Source: Acanthacorydalis orientalis (lineage: Eukaryota; Arthropoda; Insecta; Megaloptera; Corydalidae). From it: a DNA stretch of 64,000 nucleotides. The notes beneath the pieces are model-generated. The model saw only the letters and a program-made list of their open reading frames with translations, made no database searches and had not been told where the DNA came from. This document shows, in pieces, positions 25,233 through 35,819 of this stretch (position 1 is its first letter; every line of letters starts with the position of its first letter). The stretch covers positions 29,343,708-29,407,707 of the forward strand of contig CM068314.1 of NCBI GenBank assembly GCA_034766995.1, in the 5' to 3' direction. The position numbers were made by a program, and so were the translations under genes.

Positions 25233-25709
25233 ATTTTAGAAAAAAAAATGAAGAATAATCTCAGCGTACAAAATGATCAAATATCTCTATAAGTTAGAAG
25301 TATTGTCTTATATACTTATTATTATTGTTAAACAATTAAATAAAAATATTAAATTGAAATATAGTATAAAATTGTTGTGAATAAAAGAATGGTGTCATAA
25401 AAGACAACTTTTATGATATTAATTAAAATAATAATTTATATTGATTTCATTAATATGTTAACGACGTCAATATTTTTGTTCATTGTCCTCGTTAATGCAG
25501 ATAAATTATGCAGGATATTACTTCTATAAACAATGCAAGCACTTCCAAAACTTTAATAATGTATTCTTAATTTATTTAAAAATAAATAATTAATATTGAT
25601 AATTATAGTATGCTACTGGCGTTGAATTAAGATACTTTTACCTTTCTTAGAAGCAAATGTGTGAATGAATGGTTAATTAAAAATTAAATTTTAAATTTAT
25701 AAAACTTAT
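25233..25709. other. A+T-rich stretch, no gene seen
   Basis: Nothing recognisable. Confidence 0.55.
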
Positions 25710-25727
25710 GTATATATATATATATAT

Positions 25728-25767
<40 letters not shown>

Positions 25768-25789
25768 GTATATATATTATATATATATA

Positions 25790-25836
<47 letters not shown>

Positions 25837-25872
25837 TATATTATATATGTAAATATTTGTGCATATGTGTGT
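25710..25872. repeat. Interrupted TA minisatellite-like array
   Basis: Blocks of TA dinucleotide are separated by recurring tatattatgtata interruptions at about 25727, 25763 and 25777. This gives an irregular higher-order repeat, ending in gtgtgtg. Confidence 0.9.
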
Positions 25873-26259
25873 GTATTTAAACGTACTTTACAAATGAAAT
25901 AGATAAAATTTAAGTGCACTTTTTCTAAAAAATATATTTTTTTACAAATAAAGCTTGTGTCTAAAAATGTCTGAAAATCGTATCATTTTGATATAAGAAT
26001 ATTCAGTTTGTTTGTAAATAGTTAGTTACTATGTAAATAAACATAAATACGTGCATGTTAGCGTTTTCAGTCAGTCTGTTAAATGCTTATATATGACTTA
26101 TTATTCAGTTCAACCTCCAAAAATGGAAAAAAACAAGCTGTTCTCAATGTAATAATTACGTATTATCTGATTACACGTCAATCAGTATGCCTATTAATTA
26201 GCCTTATTTGCAAACATAATTCAATTGATATGTATGCTTAATACAAACTTGTTTTGACA
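25873..26259. other. A+T-rich stretch, no gene seen
   Basis: No recognisable frame. Composition begins to shift toward the island on the right. Confidence 0.5.
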
Positions 26260-26650
26260 CCACAGGACATAGCACTTGAAGTTTTGACTAATAACCGTTC
26301 ACGATTAGAATGTTAAAGAACAAATCGATGTATTCACTTGAAATTAATTCGTCAGCACAACAGCACATTCGTACGCTGTATACGCTCACGTATTTCATGG
26401 GCACACATTTAAATGATTAGAAAAGAATATTAAATCGACACCTGTTACATCAAAACACCTGTGTCGACGTTGACAGCCGCTCAGTTCGGCAGTGGGATTG
26501 TTTCATTGCGGCGTATGCGAGCGTTTCGTTGGTCCAGTGGATATTAATTCCGTTTATTGTTATTCAAAAAATATTTCTGTGTATATAATTTGCTACCTAT
26601 TATAATCGATAGATAATTTGTCGTAGATTGGATCGAAAAGGTATGCAGAT
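26260..26650 (+). promoter_or_regulatory. Candidate promoter and non-coding first exon
   Basis: A clear island of higher complexity. Two identical E-boxes (CACCTG) lie at 26439-26444 and 26456-26461. An arthropod initiator-like TCAGT is at 26481-26485, inside the CpG-rich segment 26463-26535. Downstream, aaaag|gtatgc at 26640/26641 fits a splice donor. Together they could form a TATA-less promoter with a first exon of about 158 bp. No ATG-started frame of useful length lies between. Each motif is short and the combination may be chance. Transcript data would decide. Confidence 0.28.
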
Positions 26651-27910
26651 TTCCTCAGAGTAATGTCAAAGAAGGGGGAATAGCGAAAATTTCGCAAACT
26701 ATCAAGGCTCATTTATTGCACTGAATTAATGAGTCTTTTGTCACATTTCCTTCTTAGTAATGATACCAAAATAACACGTAATTTATAATCAATATGTTTA
26801 TTCATAACATAGTGTTATGAATTAATACAAAGAAGATTTTCATGATTGTAAATATTAAGCTTAATTAAAATAAAAACGAATTGTATAACACCTTTGAATA
26901 ATTATCAGTTATTTATAATTACTATTTTTATTTTGATTTGAACTTCTATAGAATAGAAAGAATATTCAAATGAATTTGATGTAAATGGATTTAATACATT
27001 TTTAGTAATTTTTAAAGTAAAATACAAAAAATTAGAGGATAATATTTTTATACTAATTTTCTTAAAAGTATTTTGTAAATAATCTAAAACTAGGAATGAG
27101 GTTATATTTTTGTAGTATGCTTTAGATTAGAATGAAGTTAAAAGAATAACCAAAACAAAAATTTTTAATACTTACTTAAATATCCTGTGATATCTAAATG
27201 AGAAACTATTTTTGTGAATTTTTTATTAAATATAAATTACTCTTTCTTAAATTTAAGAAGTGATTTACAATAAAAGTGACAATATATTTTTTTAAATAAT
27301 ATTTGTAGAACTAATCTATATATTAATTAGATTAAAGAACAAAAATCTTAATTATAATATATTTTTTTACATATTAACACATTTCATTTGATACTAATTG
27401 TAAGTGAAAAAAAGTTTCACTGTGTTAAATTAAGACTGAATTGGTTTAATTCGAAATAGTAATTATAAGTTAGTCTGTTATTTAAATACAACAGATGTTC
27501 ACAGTTCTAAAATGATTCACAAATTTACATTTTATGCAGATTACTTCGTCGAAATATGCTTGAAATCTTTCGTTTCAACATCTGTTCACTGTACTGGTTT
27601 AAATTTTAACGTAATTCTAGCAAATTTATCATGAAAATGTATATTTAGATACAGAAATAATAATAAAATTATTCATTTATTTAAAAACACAATTTTTTTC
27701 ACAACTCTGCTCTAATAAAACAATATAATTGCGATTGTAATATCTTTATGAGCATTTGATTTTCATACATATCCCATTTGAATTCTTAAAGTCACTTTTG
27801 AATCCTTGTTTTCTACAGCCGATTTCGACCTCTATTGTCTTTAAGTAGATGATGAGAACTTATTTTGAAATCTGATTTACGATATATTTTTATGTGAAAT
27901 ATTAGTTTTA
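26651..27910. other. A+T-rich stretch, no gene seen
   Basis: No coding or RNA signature. Slightly more complex near 27540-27600 and 27800-27850. Confidence 0.5.
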
Positions 27911-28467
27911 TTAGGTTGATAGGAAAATAATTACGGTTCTTGTTTTCTGAATTGTAACTTTAATTTTTTTCAATGAAAGTGATATTTCATTGTGTTCATG
28001 TTAATATCTTTTTAAAGTGCATTTTTAGATCTGTATTTTGATAACATTAATTTTGCTTTAAATTGGGTGATTGAATTGAAGATGGTAAAGTATCAAATAA
28101 GAACAATTTTTTTGTATGAACTCAAAACGAGAGGTAATGTAGCAGAAATTATTCTTAAATTAACGATACATTTGGTGTTGGTACTGTTAAGAAAGACACG
28201 CTGCAATGGTGGTTCTAAAAATTCGTACTAGAGACGAGAGCCTTAAAGATAAAGAATTCCGCAGGCGTTCTTCCTCAGTTCATAAAGATCAACTGAAAGT
28301 GTTAGTTGAATCAGAATCACGTACAATAATTCTAGAACTTACACAAAAATTAGGCGTTAGTCGTCCAACCACTTAAAGCAGTTAACAAAATGAAAAAACT
28401 TGACAAATGGGTGCCGCACGAACCGATCATAATATCATAACCCACAATTATTTTTCTACTAACCTAA
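27911..28467 (+). mobile_element. Internally deleted mariner (MITE-like), copy 2
   Basis: A 557-bp element with termini ttaggttgataggaaaata and, inverted, ttaggttagtagaaaaata, close to those of the element at 18105-18667. TA precedes the left end. The right end is followed by ata, so one base of the target duplication may have changed. Like copy 1 it keeps the 5' untranslated region and DNA-binding half of the transposase gene and lacks the catalytic half. The two also share long stretches of 5' untranslated sequence (for example tttttcaatgaaagtg and aaagtgcattttt). Confidence 0.85.
28082..28440 (+). pseudogene. Mariner transposase DNA-binding domain remnant
   Basis: The start ATG at 28082 opens MVKYQIRTIFLYELKTRGNV, a normal mariner N-terminus. 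A frameshift follows. The frame NDTFGVGTVKK continues to LQWWF, with a stop right after. Later pieces include DQLKVLVESESRTIILELTQ and KKLDKWVPHEP. This copy retains a few more codons after LDKW than copy 1 before joining the 3' terminal region. No catalytic residues are present. Confidence 0.78.
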
Positions 28468-28937
28468 ATAATAAAAATTAAATTAATAAACTGTCATAAA
28501 TACACTGATAATCAAATCCTGAGAATCATATAAACTATCTATTTAAAGATAATGCAAGAAGAAGTTGGTCATAGAAAATAAGAACACAAAAGGGATTTGA
28601 AAGATTAAAATTAAATAATCATAAATATAATAATTATGGTATCACTGCATTCGTTTGATAAATAAGTGTAACATAAATTAATTAGTATGATTTATGTACG
28701 CTTGAAATAATTAAATAACGTAATAAATCGTTTATATTTCGTCAACAGTACATACTCGAAAATAGTTAAAAATGTAATAATTACATATAAACTGCAAATT
28801 GTGATAAATTTTCCTTTTGCAACTTATTAAGAAAGTATCTAGTTTTTTTTTCAGTTGATAAATTCACTTACCAAAATTAATTTTTCGCCCCTCCACAAAT
28901 CATAAAAAAAATCATTGCTTTTTCTGTGTCTTTGATA
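28468..28937. other. A+T-rich stretch, no gene seen
   Basis: Nothing recognisable between the mariner derivative and the dispersed repeat. Confidence 0.5.
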
Positions 28938-29035
28938 TTCTGAGGTTGATGACATCGGAGTACCCACAAGCGGCATTTAAAAATGATTAATAATAAATAA
29001 TTAAATATTTTTGATCAGATAATGATTTACCATTT
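28938..29035 (+). repeat. Dispersed repeat with gaagatgat core, copy C
   Basis: Reads ttctgaggttgatgacatcg, then aaaaatgattaataataaat, then aattaaatatttttgatca. Closest to copy D at 38899. Confidence 0.42.
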
Positions 29036-29383
29036 TTGTAAAGAAATGAAACATCAATTATTCAACATAAAATTTGGTGAATATAGATCTATTTTCTTTT
29101 TAATTTACAGAATATAAATTTGCAGATATTTATTTTCATGCAGGAATAAATTTTGTATAATTTTTATAAATAAAAAATGTGTCTGTTGAATGAAGGTAAA
29201 GAATTTAAACCGAATTCAAATTATTTACAGATAATTAATACAAAATTTGTACAATTCTAATTATTCTAGAACTAATTCTAAGTATTAATTTTTATGCATG
29301 GAAAGAATTACTGTTTCATATAAATGATTTAGATTAACTTAATGAAACTAAATAGTGTGTAAAAATTTAATATTGAATTACAT

Positions 29384-29388
<5 letters not shown>
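29036..29388. other. A+T-rich stretch, no gene seen
   Basis: No recognisable feature. Confidence 0.55.

Positions 29389-29426
<38 letters not shown>
29389..29426. repeat. (TA)n microsatellite
   Basis: About 36 bp of TA. Confidence 0.93.
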
Positions 29427-29427
<1 letters not shown>

Positions 29428-29464
29428 GTATATATTTAAAGTGCTTATTTGCATTAAAGAATGA

Positions 29465-29900
29465 AAAAATAACGATTCGCTAAATGTTTTTCACACAATG
29501 TTTCACGCCGATGACCTTCAAGTAATTCTCTCGAGTAGATAATTTGAATATAAGCGATAAATAAATAAGTAAAAAATAAGATATCCATTCATAAAAACAA
29601 CGCGAATTTAAATCACGGACCAGTAGTACGGATGTAGACGTTATTAATTAAAAGTTTGCACAATGGTGGTCTCGTATTCCGGAAGAGTTACGTACGGACC
29701 ATAAGCTTCGCAGCATGAGACATAGAAGAAATGATAACGTAATTTATAATATTAATTATTGTAAAACATTCAGTGATTTTTCGTACATTTGAATGTAATG
29801 GATTTTTGTTCGTTATGGTTTTAATAGACGGTTGCGGTCTGTCGATTAGCGATTCAGATTGGTGATCAATACGGATGTATATGTGTGATGTTCGTTGGTG
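29465..29900. promoter_or_regulatory. Higher-complexity island, candidate non-coding element
   Basis: CpG-bearing patches lie at 29500-29540, 29600-29720 and 29825-29880 (gacggttgcggtctgtcgat). I see no frame with a recognisable domain. It could be regulatory or an untranslated exon. Confidence 0.22.
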
Positions 29901-29976
29901 ATTATTCGCATATTTTTTTCAACCCGAAACAAATTCAATTATTAGTAATATGTATGTAAATATAAATAATAAATAT

Positions 29977-30042
<66 letters not shown>

Positions 30043-30043
30043 A
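29977..30043. repeat. (CATA)n(TA)n(GT)n microsatellite
   Basis: acatacatacat leads into TA (about 29989-30024) and then a GT run (30024-30042). Confidence 0.95.
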
Positions 30044-30553
30044 TCTTAAATAATAACTTAAATGTTTTTAATTACAAAATCTAAAACCAATTAAATTTAT
30101 GAATAATAAAATTTAGGAATAAAATATATAATAAAAGCAATAAACTGTTCCAAAATTTATACAATTAATTTAAATTAATTATATATTACATGTTTATATT
30201 CGAAATTAAAATGTTATTTCATAAATCTTTAGCATATTAAAAATTAAAACTACCTAACGTATAACTGCTATAAAGTGAATTAAACAATGGAAATGTATCT
30301 GTGTAGAATAATAAATAGGAACTATGATTGAAGTAAGATTTATTGATTTGTTCTGATTTGGAATTATCGGTAATCTTCGTTTAATGAATGGATTAATTAA
30401 TTCATTTAATAATCTTTGTTTATAATAAAACATCTATTATTGGATGATATAAATAATATATTTTCAGTTTTTGTTTTAATTTTTGTATATAAAATTCTTA
30501 CTTTAAAAAAATACTGACATTTTTTTTTATTTTTACTAAAGTGTATTTTTACT
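30044..30553. other. A+T-rich stretch, no gene seen
   Basis: Next to the mariner fragment, the 14-bp unit aaagtgtattttta is tandemly duplicated at about 30539-30567. The second copy belongs to the mariner. Confidence 0.5.
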
Positions 30554-30745
30554 GAAAGTGTATTTTTTCGTTGTCCATTTTCAAAGGTTTTTCTTATACA
30601 CAAATCGAATCGAAACAAGTGCGTCTGATACTCAAATGACATCTGTGACTGTCGTATAATATGAATACATTTCAATCACGAACGACGCATGCGACACTTT
30701 TCCCTCCACCTATTGAATCGTATACGGACTTTTGCACTGATCCAA
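30554..30745 (-). mobile_element. 5' end fragment of a mariner (same lineage as 34541-35784)
   Basis: Read on the minus strand it starts with the terminal repeat ttggatcagtgcaaaagtcc, flanked by TA at 30746-30747. It then follows the 5' untranslated region of the element at 34541, through ttcgattcgatttgtgtata to the start codon and the first codons MDNEKIHF. Homology stops there. It is a 192-bp truncated 5' end, with no transposase body and no second terminus nearby. The 89-codon minus-strand frame across it mixes untranslated leader and flank and is not a gene. Confidence 0.75.
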
Positions 30746-30747
30746 TA

Positions 30748-31185
30748 TAAACATATAATTATTAAAATTATTATTACAAGAAACATACTCTTCCGGAACA
30801 TGTTGCTTAAAACATTTAAAAAAATATATCTTTGTAAATTATTTCCCAACTACTGTATTTTGACATTTACAAATTTAACGTTTTTAAGTAATATTCATTC
30901 ATCGCTGAGAAGTCTGAACACAAACTCATTTCCTTCCTTCATTTTAATATATGCTAATTATGTAAAATTAAAATTATACATTTAATTATTCACATAATTA
31001 AACATCTGTTTTAATTTTGATTCATTCTATGTAAAAAACGAGAACAGAATTGCATATTAATAAACTTAATTCCAACGACTTTTGTAAGTAAATACATAGT
31101 GAGTTGTATGCATTTACTAAAAAGGCATTTTTATTCCACTAGGAATTGAAGAAGAAGTGAAAGCAACTTTTTTCCTTCGCATTTA
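30748..31185. other. A+T-rich stretch, no gene seen
   Basis: A 98-codon plus frame starting in the mariner terminus (30689-30985) is Ile/Leu/Phe-rich with no domain and looks like chance. Confidence 0.5.
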
Positions 31186-31540
31186 AATGAAAATGAACAT
31201 GATCGTATCGATCGTTTATCGGCTAGGATATTCTTTCTTAAACAATCGCTTAACCAGTTTTCAGAAACATATCATGACAAATAGAATAACTGACATATTT
31301 TCATAAATGTCAAGAACTTGTTTCACTTGACGGTTGTGTCGGAAATGACGTCGACAATTAAATAATATGGTTACCACGGTAAAATGATGCGATAACGACC
31401 CGTCGGCTATGTAGTATAGCGATTATCGTCTGGTGACAATCTAAACTAAATTATTTCGAATCTCCGACCAGTGATATCCTGTACGAAGAGTTTAAATGAC
31501 GAACGTGATTTCCAAGCTTAAGTACGCATTTGTTCGTTAC
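31186..31540. promoter_or_regulatory. CpG-containing island, candidate enhancer or promoter
   Basis: Contains a CREB/ATF-like tgacgtc (about 31347-31353), ggttaccacgg, and CpG-rich stretches at 31330-31440 and 31490-31510. On the minus strand at about 31426-31437 it has attgtcaccaga, which also occurs in the CpG island at 43.9 kb. No frame. The regulatory role is inferred. Confidence 0.27.
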
Positions 31541-31710
31541 TATTTTTTTATTTAATTTGCATATTTTTGAGATGATTGATCTAATTACTGATTTTGAGTT
31601 ACTGTTTTTAATACACGATTAGCTTTTCTTTGGTTTAAGACAGTTTAATATTTTTTTAATTTAATTCGTATACGAAATCAAATAGTACATTTAAATTTAT
31701 TTTAACAATT

Positions 31711-31761
<51 letters not shown>

Positions 31762-32700
31762 CATGGTTCATGTAAAATGAATCCCTTTCAACCATAATAT
31801 ATTGCTGTGAATGCTTTTTTCACTTTTATAAACTTTCGTTATAATTTGTTTCCTGAATTGCAAGCAGAACCGATCAGAATTTTCTTTTCATATCTTTTAT
31901 GTTCTTAAATTACGTTAATTTTATTAATATTTTGAATTTTTAAGAACAGAAAAATCAGATAAATAAACTGACTAAGAAATAAAAGTTTTCATTTTTATTC
32001 AAAAACTGACAAATTGCCATATTATTGTAATAGTGACATCATATTGTGAAACTACTTTGTTTTCATTTTATATTTCTAATCGTTTTCAATTAACTTATGT
32101 GCCTGAATAATAAAAAAAATCATAATAATATTCTTTATTAACTCTAATATAACTAAGAATAAATTGATGATAAATCGAGCTTCATAACTAAATAAGTATT
32201 TAAGAATTACCTTAAAATTCGAAAAAATTAGAAAAACGTAGCACAAGAAAATAAACAAACAAAAAAACACAAATCTCAAAAATATTCAATCAAAATGAAT
32301 AAATTTGTAGACTGGAATATAAAAAATATCAACTATTAAACACCTTTTAAGATCTATTTATCAAAATTTAAAATATGTTTTATATCAAAGATGTTTTCTT
32401 TATCAAATCTTATGTTCATGTATGTATACATTTGTCTAAAGGATATACCATTATTTTTTTAACAAAGAAATTATATTTTTTTTAAATATTTTAATATAAT
32501 ACCAAATATAATCTATGATATCATCTGAATGTTGATTTTGAAATATTGACAAATAAATTAGGATCATTCTTTTTTTATGAAAATATATTTTTTTATTATA
32601 ATCTTGGCTGTTTTAAGTATATTGTTGATCTTATAAAAAATTTCCCTGTAAGTCTACGAAATTAAATAAGGATATATATATATATATATATATATTCATT
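31541..32700. other. A+T-rich stretch with TA microsatellites, no gene seen
   Basis: TA tracts at 31715-31759 and 32670-32695. Otherwise featureless. Confidence 0.55.
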
Positions 32701-32718
32701 TATATGCATGTAATATGG

Positions 32719-33028
32719 ATACGAAAACAGATAGGTATTACAGATGTAATAAGAAAAGTAAAGAGTATGAAATGGAAATGTGCGGAGCATGTTGTAAGAT
32801 GAGAAGACCACTGATGGACAACAGAAATTATGAATTGGAAACGAAGGAATATAAAAAGACTAAGGAAGAGACCAATGAACAGATGGGATAAGTGAATTAA
32901 AAATGTTATTGGAAATCAGTGCAGAAGAGAGACATTCAATTGTACAAAATGGAAAATCATGAAAGAGGCTTTTATCCAGCAGTGGATTGACAGAGGCTGA
33001 TGATGATGATAACAATGATAATGATATC
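32719..33028 (+). mobile_element. 5'-truncated LINE (non-LTR retrotransposon), 3' end with TGA-rich tail
   Basis: A 94-codon stretch to the stop at 32998-33000 reads RKQIGITDVIRKVKSMKWKC, AEHVVR, then EDH, WTTEIMNWKRRNIKRL, NRWDK and, at the end, KEAFIQQWIDRG. The (K/R)WxWAGHVAR...RRGRP..RW.D......W...AQ.R..W..L.EAFIQQW pattern is the C-terminal tail of insect endonuclease/reverse-transcriptase LINEs. There are stop codons at three positions within it. It ends in tgatgatgatgataacaatgataatgat, a short tandem tail of the kind RTE-like elements leave. The start is the usual 5' truncation point. The clade assignment (RTE-like) is an inference. Confidence 0.7.
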
Positions 33029-34469
33029 CGTATATTAATATGAAACAATAAATTAGTTTATTTAATAAAAATAAAGAAATTGTGTTAAATTTTTCTTTTA
33101 CTTTTTGAGATACACGTCCTTTTTATTTTTATTAATTAAAATAATATTTTTCAAGAAATACATACTTAATAAATTATTCAGTCGACTGAATGAATAAAAT
33201 CACTTACACTGTATTTGGTAATTTTGAACACATTCACAGAACAATTTTATAAAGATGATAAAATAAGAAAAAAATTAAACTAGAAGTGATATTCACCTTA
33301 GAAGCATTCACTTACAAATGCTTTTAAGTGCATACTTTCATTCCATTTAAATACGAAATGAACACTGTGACTAATTTGTTTTATAAAATAACTCAAACTT
33401 AGGTAATGCAATGTTTTCTTTATCAACAAAATATAAGAAAAAAAAACAAAATTATTCATAATAACTTTTTTGTACTTTAACAGAAACTTAATTATTTTTA
33501 AAAATCTGTGAGTCATAATAATGGAGTGTCGTAGATAGTAATGGCATGCAAAATAATATATTGTAAAATTCTATTTTATTTAAGAATATTTTCTTATTTC
33601 TTTTGAATTTATTTTCTTATTTCTTTATTTCTTCGTTATATTTTGATTCGAATATCAAACTTTCATCAAACAATTATATTTTCAATTTTTTAACTTTCTC
33701 TTAATTTATTTCAGAATTATTTAAATGAAAATTCGATTAGTATTTAAGATAAGTGCTTCATTAGAGATAAATCTTGAATTAACCTTTTAATATAAAATTA
33801 CTAAATTAATCTACATCTTAATACGCCATTCATTTTTTTTTTAAAAAATGCTTCGTTTTAAATAAGAAAGAAATAATTGAAGGAAAGTAGTTATAGACAA
33901 CTAATATTTTTAATAATGAAAGTTAATAAATAACTAATGTTGAATATAAAATTATGTTTTGAAGCAGTTTTCAATCTAATAAATAATCTTATTCTTCAAC
34001 ATATCTGATTAAATGAATAAATTTTCTTTTTATTTCAGGTGTAAATTAGACCATAGACCATATTTATTATAGATTAAATTAAAAGATCTTTTTGGTAAAG
34101 ACCTAAAAAATTAAATTCATGTGCTTGGTATGGTACTATAATTTTTGTAAATTAAGAAACATGCAAATAGTATCATAAAATTAATTAGTTTTACTTTACA
34201 TTACACAATACTAAAATAGTTAGTAGCTTACACATCTGTCTTCTGATAAAAATATTTTTAAAAGTCAATTTAATGATGATTCACATGTTTATTAAGTTTC
34301 AACTGAAAATATGTTTTTTTTTTAGTTACATAGCATATCTTATGATTCATATTCAAAAGTTTAAAAAAGCGTGATGAGAATGTTATATGACATTATTTTT
34401 AATAATATGCAGTTAATTCAAATTAAGTATTATATTTTTAGAAAAGTGACAAAAATTATAATAATTTAG

Positions 34470-34471
<2 letters not shown>
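33029..34471. other. A+T-rich stretch, no gene seen
   Basis: A minus-strand frame at 33298-33516 has no recognisable domain. No repeats of note. Confidence 0.55.

Positions 34472-34540
<69 letters not shown>
34472..34540. repeat. (TA)n microsatellite interrupted by a mariner (left part)
   Basis: About 69 bp of pure TA, one of the longest in the window. It ends exactly at the left terminus of the mariner. The TA tract at 35785-35818 continues on the other side, so the element inserted into one TA array. Confidence 0.9.
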
Positions 34541-34546
<6 letters not shown>

Positions 34547-35778
34547 CAGTGCAAAAGTTTGTACAAGATTTAATAGATGGATTTAAGAGTGCCCCATGGG
34601 GGCACTCGTGATATAAATATATTCATGTTATATATCGTTTGAAAGGTGATAGTCACAACTGTCATTTGATCATTAGACGCATTTTTTTCGATTCGATTTG
34701 TGTATATGAAAAAATTTTGAAAATGGACAACGAAAAAATACACTTTCGTCAAGTTATGTTGTACGATATTCGGGAAGTTTATTCGGACCATGTACCAACA
34801 CTTCCAATTAAGTAGAAATGGTTTGCTAAGTTCCGACTTGGTGATTTTAACCTCGAAGATCAACCTCATTCTGGATTGAGATCTATTGAGATCGACAACG
34901 ATGTTGTGCACGCTTTAGTTGACAATGACTCACGAATTTCGACGGAAGAGGTTGCTGAGACATTCAACGTTGACAGATCGACTGAATTTGGCCATTTAAA
35001 GAAACGTTGAGTTCACGTTGAAGCTCCATACGTGGGTGCCGCTCTCGTTGTCTGAAAAAAAAAACAGTTTGGTCGCATCTCGGCAGTTTCTTTGCTTGAA
35101 CGCATCAACAGAGGGCCTTTTTTTGATCGGTTGGTGACTGGTGATGAGAAATTGATTCTGTACAACAAAATCTGACGCAGACGAACGTGGAAACAAGTGA
35201 ATAAAAAGGCAGAACCAGTCTCCAAAGCTGGATTGCATCCAATGAAGGTGTTGCTGTGTGTTTGGTGGGATTGCAAAGATGCTGTTTACTTTGAGCTGCT
35301 CCCACGAGGCGAAACGATTACTGAGGAGAAATACTGTTAACAACTAACCAAGCTGAACAAAGAAATTAAAGAAAAGCGTTCGATTTTAGCTAATCGCAAG
35401 GGGATTGTCTTCTACCGCGACAACGCAAAACCACATATAACAAATCTGACTCTGCAAAAACTGAAGCAGTTAAAATGGGAAATTATTTCGCATCCATAGT
35501 ATTTTTCGGACATTGCACCTTCGAATTATCATTTATTCTGGTCGCTGCAGAACAGTTTAAACGGTAAAAAATTAACATCGTGGAGGCCGTTAAAAACCAT
35601 TTCACCGCCTTTTTTCGCTGAAAAACTGCGCAGCTTTTACGAATGAGGAATCCAGCACCTGCTTGAGCGCTGGAAAATGATTACAGAAAACGATGATGAA
35701 TACATAATTAATTAATAAAAGCGTTTTCTGCGAAAAATAATCAAATCAATTTCAAATCGTATACGAACTTTCGCACTG

Positions 35779-35784
<6 letters not shown>
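34541..35784 (+). mobile_element. Near full-length, inactive mariner transposon
   Basis: About 1,244 bp, a normal mariner length. The right terminus, inverted, is ttggatcagtgcgaaagttc. The left is tagaatcagtgcaaaagttt, with a few substitutions in its first bases. TA flanks both ends. Inside is one transposase reading frame on the plus strand with several stops. The 5' untranslated region carries a perfect 9-bp-arm hairpin (34587-34607). The copy is much more complete than its relative at 30554-30745. Confidence 0.88.
34722..35716 (+). pseudogene. Mariner transposase pseudogene, third catalytic residue changed (DD34N)
   Basis: Begins MDNEKIHFRQVMLYDIREVY and continues KWFAKFRLGDFNLEDQPHSG (first half of the DNA-binding region), a second helix-turn-helix part (ISTEEVAETFNVDRST), and WVPLSLSEKK in another frame. 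The catalytic domain shows VTGDEKLILY (first Asp, 35143-35145), FYRDNAKPH (second Asp, 35419-35421) and IAPSNYHLFWSLQN. The third Asp is replaced by Asn at 35524-35526, 34 residues after the second. The C-terminus has HLLERWKMITENDDEYI. At least five in-frame stops and one or more frameshifts are visible. Minus-strand open frames of 87-115 codons here are shadows. Confidence 0.85.

Positions 35785-35818
<34 letters not shown>
35785..35818. repeat. (TA)n microsatellite (right part, beyond the mariner)
   Basis: Continuation of the TA array interrupted by the mariner. Confidence 0.9.

Positions 35819-35819
<1 letters not shown>

Noticed and set aside
34570..35343. Minus-strand open frames of 66-115 codons
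   Set aside because: Antisense shadows of the plus-strand mariner pseudogene, whose transposase motifs are unmistakable in the sense direction.
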